From an uncultured bacterium (lineage in GTDB: Bacteria > Fidelibacterota > Marinisomatia > Marinisomatales > UBA1611): a DNA stretch of 10,095 nucleotides. The number at the start of each line of letters is the position of its first letter. Position 1 is the first letter of the stretch. Made by a program: the position numbers and the translations under genes. The notes beneath the pieces are model-generated. The model saw only the letters and a list, made by a program, of their open reading frames with translations, made no database searches and had not been told where the DNA came from. The DNA lies in NCBI GenBank assembly GCA_938092125.1, contig CALKMQ010000041.1, forward strand, positions 1-10,095, written 5' to 3'. Below, piece by piece: positions 6,173 through 10,095 of this stretch.

Positions 6173-8035
6173 TTACATTTCTTTTTCTGCTTTAAGCGAC
6201 AAGCCATTAATGAACATACCTGAGTCGCATTGCTTTTGACTTATATATACAATACCATCTTCCTTATGCGGTGTATCATAAGTGGCGTGTATTGACTTGA
6301 GCCCTCCTAGCCACCACCTTGAATCTTGTATATATACTAGGTCACCTTTTTTAGCATTCGCAATTTTCATATCATCTTCTGAAAAAGAAACCATGTCTTC
6401 TTTCAAATCTTTAATCTCATAATTAACAATAACTGGTTTGCCCGTTAATTCATTAACATCAGAACCTTTAAAAATATTTTTAAGTTTATGAACATCAAAT
6501 ACGGTTAATCCCGTAAGATTTTTATTGGGGTTTGGCTTTGTAAACAAGGTTACAATTACTCCCACTCCAGCACAAACAACAAGATTATATAGTGCTCCGA
6601 TATAAGAATAGCCTCTTCCAGGTCTGAACTCAATTCCATGTGAAAATGGACTAATAAGCGATGGATAAACTTGGCCAAGAATCATTAAAAAAGCACCAAC
6701 TACAAACGTTGCAATTACGGCAGTTGATGTGAACCTTCTCCAAAAGATACCTAAAAAAACGCCGACAACTAATGGCGGCGTAAACGTTGAATGAAACCAA
6801 CCATGAGCTTCATATATTGAATCAAAAGAATTGAAAAATGGAACTAAGCAGACTGCAATTACTTTCACTAAAACAGAAGCAAGCCTAGCTAATTTTAATT
6901 GTTCTTCATCTGAAGCTTTATTTTTTGTTAGAGGTCTATAAATATCATTAATAATAACTGAAGAAGATGCATTTACCAATGTGTCTGATGTCGACATAAG
7001 CGCTGCACACAATGCTGCGATTATAAAACCAAATACGCCAGGAGAGGTAATTAGATTTGCAACAGATACAAATACATCATTCGGGGCAAGGTCAATAGGC
7101 AGAGCACCCGGGATAGAGTTTGCAATGGCTTTACCTATCCACCCAGCATTTGAAACCACGATAGCTGATACTGGTAAAATAACCAATACATTAAATGCTG
7201 CAGCTTTTCTTCCTTCATTAACACTTCTAGCGGCCATAAACCTCATAATTAGACCTTGGTTTAAAAATAAAAATCCAATAGATCCAGCTATACCATCTTG
7301 CCAAAATATACCTACAAAATTAAAATCAGGTGGTGAATTAAAATTAGCGAGAGGGAGCTTTTCTGCTGGAGTAAGGTTTTCCCATAATGCTTTTAAACCA
7401 GATGCATAGGATGTGTTATCAACAAGAAAATTAAGTCCTAAATAAAAAAGTAATAACCCAGCAAAAATTAAAATAAAACCTTGAATTAAATCCGTAAAGA
7501 TAACTGAGGTTTGTCCCCCAAAATGCATATAGATGGTCGTCGCAATTGCAATTAAAATCACTGTAAGCATTAACGGAATGCCATATATCTTGTAAAGAGC
7601 AGTCGCTAAAGTAAGAAACTGAATGGCAATGTAACCAATCATGTACATCAATATCATAAAAGTAGCGATATATCTTGCTTCACGACTAAACCTTCGTTCA
7701 AAGTATTCAGGTATTGAACCAAGCCTCAAGTAATAAATTATTGGAAGCCAACCAAACAAAAATAGTGGCATAAAAAACCAATCGTTCATGTAGGTCATTG
7801 TCGATGAGAACCCATACTGATATGCTTTGGTGGAATATTTAACGAAACTATGAGAGCCAATCCCCGTTGCAACTATGGATATTGTAATGAGCCACCAAGC
7901 AAACCGTCTTCCTCCAAAAAAATAATCAGATGTTGTTTTGCTGTATTTACCAAAATAAGCCCCAAAACCCATTACTATTGCAAAATAAGCGAGTATTACT
8001 ATTCTATCTAGATTTGTTCCTAAAATATTGTCCAT
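6173..8035 (-). CDS. Sodium:solute symporter family transporter with soluble C-terminal tail
   Basis: This 620-residue transporter of the SSS family (TC 2.A.21) has about 13 membrane helices between residues 10 and 498. The core starts with the DYFFGGRRFAWW segment before the first core helix. The Na2 sodium-site pattern is readable: Ala56 and Ile59 in SIVATGIGS, and Ala345, Ser348 and Thr349 in AALMSTSD, matching the A-x-x-I and A-x-x-S-S/T arrangement of vSGLT. Na+-driven uptake is therefore well supported, but the solute cannot be read from sequence, and sugar, amino acid or other organic substrates are all possible. Residues 500-620 form a hydrophilic tail. The start is ATG at 8035, sharing its A with the TAA stop of the small membrane protein before it (TAATG), which indicates translational coupling. 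The neighbouring kynA makes an aromatic compound a possible but unproven substrate. Confidence 0.93.
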   Translation of the reverse strand: MDNILGTNLDRIVILAYFAIVMGFGAYFGKYSKTTSDYFFGGRRFAWWLITISIVATGIGSHSFVKYSTKAYQYGFSSTMTYMNDWFFMPLFLFGWLPIIYYLRLGSIPEYFERRFSREARYIATFMILMYMIGYIAIQFLTLATALYKIYGIPLMLTVILIAIATTIYMHFGGQTSVIFTDLIQGFILIFAGLLLFYLGLNFLVDNTSYASGLKALWENLTPAEKLPLANFNSPPDFNFVGIFWQDGIAGSIGFLFLNQGLIMRFMAARSVNEGRKAAAFNVLVILPVSAIVVSNAGWIGKAIANSIPGALPIDLAPNDVFVSVANLITSPGVFGFIIAALCAALMSTSDTLVNASSSVIINDIYRPLTKNKASDEEQLKLARLASVLVKVIAVCLVPFFNSFDSIYEAHGWFHSTFTPPLVVGVFLGIFWRRFTSTAVIATFVVGAFLMILGQVYPSLISPFSHGIEFRPGRGYSYIGALYNLVVCAGVGVIVTLFTKPNPNKNLTGLTVFDVHKLKNIFKGSDVNELTGKPVIVNYEIKDLKEDMVSFSEDDMKIANAKKGDLVYIQDSRWWLGGLKSIHATYDTPHKEDGIVYISQKQCDSGMFINGLSLKAEKEM

Positions 8036-8247
8036 TAAACACTCTCAATCGCTAGATAAATAAAAAGAGCATGTATAAAAGCATAAAAGAAATATCCATA
8101 GAACAATACCCAAACCCATTTCTTATGAACGGGATCATTTACCCGCAGAGCTCCCGTTCTAAATATTAAAAAAGTTCCAAGTAAAAAAGAAACACCACCA
8201 ATTCCATATAGATAAATGAATGGTAGCCATGTTTGATAAAAACTCAC
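8035..8247 (-). CDS. Small two-helix membrane protein, likely symporter partner
   Basis: This 70-residue protein has two clear hydrophobic segments, about residues 8-29 and 44-66, joined by a basic loop (RTGALRVNDPVHKKW). I do not recognise a named family. It starts with GTG at 8247 inside the stop of the HIT gene (GTGA, 4-nt overlap), with GGAG eight nucleotides upstream. It ends in a 1-nt overlap with the symporter start. No other Met occurs in the protein, so the GTG start is the natural choice. This tight coupling resembles other secondary transporters that carry a tiny membrane subunit encoded directly upstream, such as the YhdT-PanF and DUF4212-symporter pairs. A role in assembly or function of the symporter is inferred from position and topology only. 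Confidence 0.85.
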   Translation of the reverse strand: MSFYQTWLPFIYLYGIGGVSFLLGTFLIFRTGALRVNDPVHKKWVWVLFYGYFFYAFIHALFIYLAIESV

Positions 8248-8741
8248 TTAGGCAACTCCATATTTTGAAAAAATGGTTTTAGTTCAGCATACGTATCTTG
8301 TAAACCTTGTACATGAACTTTCGTATTGCCAATCGCAGGCATAAAATTAGTATCACCTTTCCATCTCGGAACAATATGAAAATGCAGATGCTCGGCAATC
8401 CCCGCTCCTGCTGATGCACCAATATTAGAACCAAAATTAAATCCTTCTGCATTCATTTTTTTTCTAATTATGCTCATTGATTGAGAGGAAATATTCATTA
8501 TTTCAGATAAAACTATGCTTTTTAAATCTTCTGGCTTATCCACAACTTCATATGGAATAACCATTATATGACCATTACTATAGGGATAGAGATTCATGCA
8601 AACAAAAGAATAAGAACCTCTAAAAAGTATCATATTATCTTTATCAGTTCCATTATCTAATTTTTGAGAGAATGTTTCTTTAAGGTTTTTTTTGGGAGCA
8701 CGAACGTATTCCATGCGCCAGGGAGCCCATAGATTATTCAT
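8244..8741 (-). CDS. HIT-family nucleotide hydrolase/phosphorylase
   Basis: This 165-residue protein carries the histidine triad HLHFH at 118-122, followed by IVPRWKGDTNFMP. The catalytic histidine is expected to be His120 or His122. The start MNNLWAPWRMEYV, the GHIMVIP strand near 57-63 and the glycine-rich NIGASAGAGIAEH segment place it in the HIT branch that includes the mycobacterial Ap4A phosphorylase Rv2613c. It probably cleaves dinucleoside polyphosphates such as Ap4A or related AMP derivatives in the cytoplasm, but the exact substrate is not readable. The CxxC zinc motif of some HIT proteins is absent. The start is ATG at 8741 with no clear Shine-Dalgarno sequence. It is the first gene of the run that continues through the small membrane protein and the symporter, with which it has no obvious functional tie. 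Confidence 0.93.
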   Translation of the reverse strand: MNNLWAPWRMEYVRAPKKNLKETFSQKLDNGTDKDNMILFRGSYSFVCMNLYPYSNGHIMVIPYEVVDKPEDLKSIVLSEIMNISSQSMSIIRKKMNAEGFNFGSNIGASAGAGIAEHLHFHIVPRWKGDTNFMPAIGNTKVHVQGLQDTYAELKPFFQNMELPK

Positions 8742-8880
8742 TGTCGCTTTTCACAAAATTATTTACTTTCATATTTTTTTAATTTTATTAAAAAATTAAT
8801 TCTTTAAAAATTTTATTCTTTAAAGATAGTCACTTAAAACGTTATTTAACATAGCAAGTTTAAATATATGCATAGAATAT
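8742..8880. other. AT-rich gap upstream of the HIT operon
   Basis: This 139-bp stretch lies between the small manC-linked gene and the HIT gene, which are on the same strand. It should hold the end of the manC transcript and the start of the HIT-symporter transcript. I see no GC-rich terminator hairpin and no ORF. The only structure noted is a direct repeat of ATTCTTTAAA at 8799-8808 and 8815-8824, offset by 16 bp, which may be chance in such AT-rich DNA. Confidence 0.55.
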
Positions 8881-9144
8881 CTAATTAAAATCTAATCTAT
8901 TTGCGTCATTAATATATTTTCGCAAAGCTGGCACAATATATAATCCTTCCAAATCATAATTTTTGAAACAGCTCGCCAGTGTATTTAATCTTTGCTCGAT
9001 TGGTTTAATATTATTTATAACTATGACCTTTTTCTCGTTTACAATACAATCTCCGCCTGAAAAGTCACCTTTCCCTTTCATAATTTTAATGTCGAGTTTC
9101 TCAGCGAGTGAGTGAAACTCTTCCAGTAGTTCTTTATTTTTCAA
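8881..9144 (-). CDS. Conserved small protein of unknown function downstream of manC
   Basis: This 87-residue soluble protein has no signal peptide or membrane helix. It has an amphipathic N-terminal helix (LLEEFHSLAEKLDIKI), a GDFSGGDCIVNEKKVIVIN segment at about 26-44 predicted as beta strands around a Gly-Gly-x-Cys turn, then helices ending in LEGLYIVPALRKYI. The pattern feels like a small conserved FCB-group family, but I cannot name it and propose no function. The start is TTG at 9144, placed immediately after the manC TAA stop and in the same reading frame. No in-frame start lies further upstream because of that stop, and the first ATG (residue 20) would remove the N-terminal helix. AAGGA ten nucleotides upstream, inside the end of manC, could serve as a ribosome binding site. 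It is certainly co-transcribed with manC if expressed. Confidence 0.8.
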   Translation of the reverse strand: MKNKELLEEFHSLAEKLDIKIMKGKGDFSGGDCIVNEKKVIVINNIKPIEQRLNTLASCFKNYDLEGLYIVPALRKYINDANRLDFN

Positions 9145-10095
9145 TTACAACAAGTCCTTATGGCCTTTTTCATCTAGCCAATTAACAAGATCTTTCACTT
9201 TTTCAACTTTATCTCGGGGCACTACTAACGTTGCATCATCAGTATTCACGACCACTAGATTATCTACTCCAATTATAGCCGTGAACCTATTATTAGATTG
9301 AATTAAATTATTTTCACCTTCAATTATTGTTCCTAATCCCCTTACAACATTGTCTTTATCTTTTTTTGAGAAAATATCATATAAAGCGTCCCAGGATCCT
9401 AAGTCATTCCATTCAAAATCAGCTGGAATAACAAAAATATTATTGGCTTTTTCCATTAAACCATAGTCAATTGATTGTGGAACGATACTATCCCAGATAT
9501 CATCAAACGAGGATGACTCCAATAAGCGTTTTCCAATTTTTTTCATAGCATCGTGCAAATCTGGCATATGCTTTTGAAGACTATGTAGTAAAGTATTTAC
9601 TTTCCAAACGAAAATTCCAGCGTTCCACAAAAAATCTCCGCTTTTTATAAATCTTTTTGCTAACGTCTCATGAGGTTTTTCCGCAAAAGTTTTGACTTGG
9701 TATCCCAATCCTTTAGTAGAGTTTCGTTCATATTGAATATAACCATATCCAGTACTTGGGTAAGTTGGCTTGATTCCTATTGTGACCAAACTTTGTTCTT
9801 TTTCTAAAATACTAAAGGCATTGCTAAGTGATTTCTCGAAATTATTATGTCCAACGATTAAATGGTCGGCCGGGAAAACACCCATAATCGCATTTTTTTC
9901 TTCCATATAAATTTTTTGGGCAACTAACGCAATTGCTGGGGCAGTATTCTTTGCACTCGGCTCTATGATTATATTCTCGGGCTTGATATTCTTAGTAGTT
10001 TCGAGAATTGGATTATAAAGCTCTTTCCTTGTAATAATATAAATTTCAGATGTTGATTTTAATTTTCTTAATCTATCTACGGTAATCTGTAGCAT
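9145..10095 (-). CDS. manC: Mannose-1-phosphate guanylyltransferase, N-terminus outside window
   Basis: The visible 316 residues are most of a nucleotidyltransferase that makes GDP-mannose from mannose 1-phosphate and GTP, feeding polysaccharide or glycoprotein synthesis. Readable motifs are EPSAKNTAPAIAL at 45-57, FPADHLI at 74-80 with a likely metal-binding Asp77, IKPTYPSTGYGYI, the sugar-phosphate signature FAEKP at 137-141, FLWNAGIF, and DFEWNDLGSWDAL at 227-239. The C-terminal NTDDATLVVPRDKVEKV block is typical of the short ManC type of about 350-360 residues, which lacks a fused phosphomannose isomerase domain. The Met at the window edge is internal: the family's N-terminal GGxGTRxWPLSR nucleotide-binding loop, about 40 residues, must lie beyond position 10095. 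The stop is directly followed by the small gene at 8881-9144. Confidence 0.93.
   Translation of the reverse strand: MLQITVDRLRKLKSTSEIYIITRKELYNPILETTKNIKPENIIIEPSAKNTAPAIALVAQKIYMEEKNAIMGVFPADHLIVGHNNFEKSLSNAFSILEKEQSLVTIGIKPTYPSTGYGYIQYERNSTKGLGYQVKTFAEKPHETLAKRFIKSGDFLWNAGIFVWKVNTLLHSLQKHMPDLHDAMKKIGKRLLESSSFDDIWDSIVPQSIDYGLMEKANNIFVIPADFEWNDLGSWDALYDIFSKKDKDNVVRGLGTIIEGENNLIQSNNRFTAIIGVDNLVVVNTDDATLVVPRDKVEKVKDLVNWLDEKGHKDLL

Noticed and set aside
6981..7409. 142-codon plus-strand open frame
   Set aside because: It lies wholly inside the symporter gene on the opposite strand, and its Ala/Pro-rich product resembles no protein family I know. The minus-strand frame has clear helices and sodium-site residues, so this is a shadow.
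8754..8761. TAATTTTG on the minus strand, matching the Bacteroidota TAnnTTTG box, just before the HIT start
   Set aside because: There is no TTTG box at the right distance upstream, and it would leave a leader of only a few nucleotides. Probably chance in AT-rich DNA.
8742..8880. Rho-independent terminator for the manC transcript
   Set aside because: Only A/T-rich palindromes such as ATGCAT and CTTTAAAG are present. No GC-rich stem followed by a T-run was found.
1..10095. Mobile element, CRISPR array, phage remnant, toxin-antitoxin or defence system
   Set aside because: No transposase, integrase, terminal inverted repeats, spaced direct-repeat array or known defence domain is seen. The tRNA shows no integrase gene or repeated 3' fragment nearby that would mark an attachment site.

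Overview
The window is AT-rich, tightly packed bacterial chromosome with eight complete protein genes, one gene cut by the right edge, and one tRNA. Gaps are short: none reaches 300 bp, and the longest are 162 bp and 139 bp. The sequence suggests a free-living aquatic or marine member of the Bacteroidota or a neighbouring lineage of the FCB group. The reasons are the low GC, the lack of clear Shine-Dalgarno sequences before most starts, and a roughly 580-residue long-form aromatic amino acid hydroxylase of the kind I associate with Bacteroidota. This placement is inference, not proof. No mobile element, CRISPR array, phage gene or toxin-antitoxin pair is visible.

Layout. Positions 11-3133 (minus strand) hold tRNA-Asn(GUU), then an oligopeptidase B with a lipoprotein-type signal, then a DUF1295 membrane protein, in transcription order and with gaps of only 25 and 13 bp. 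A 162-bp AT-rich divergent region (3134-3295) separates this block from the plus-strand phenylalanine 4-monooxygenase gene (3296-5038). That gene meets the minus-strand tryptophan 2,3-dioxygenase gene tail to tail, with an 11-bp overlap of the coding ends. Upstream of the dioxygenase, on the same strand, lie a sodium:solute symporter (6173-8035), a 70-residue two-helix membrane protein (8035-8247) and a HIT-family nucleotide hydrolase or phosphorylase (8244-8741). HIT, small protein and symporter overlap by 4 and 1 nt, so they are almost certainly one translationally coupled operon. The dioxygenase follows after 44 bp. The right end (8881-10095, minus strand) carries a ManC-type mannose-1-phosphate guanylyltransferase whose N-terminus lies beyond the window, followed directly by a small unknown protein that starts on the codon after the manC stop.

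How the genes may work together. The centre of the window combines the first oxidative steps of phenylalanine and tryptophan breakdown (Phe to Tyr, Trp to N-formylkynurenine) with a Na+-driven uptake system. The left block adds a peptidase likely anchored in the cell envelope. A reasonable but untested reading is a peptide and aromatic amino acid use locus. The least described items are the small membrane protein coupled to the symporter, the two-repeat C-terminal half of the hydroxylase, the soluble tail of the symporter, and the manC-linked small protein. I see no clearly unprecedented multi-gene system here.
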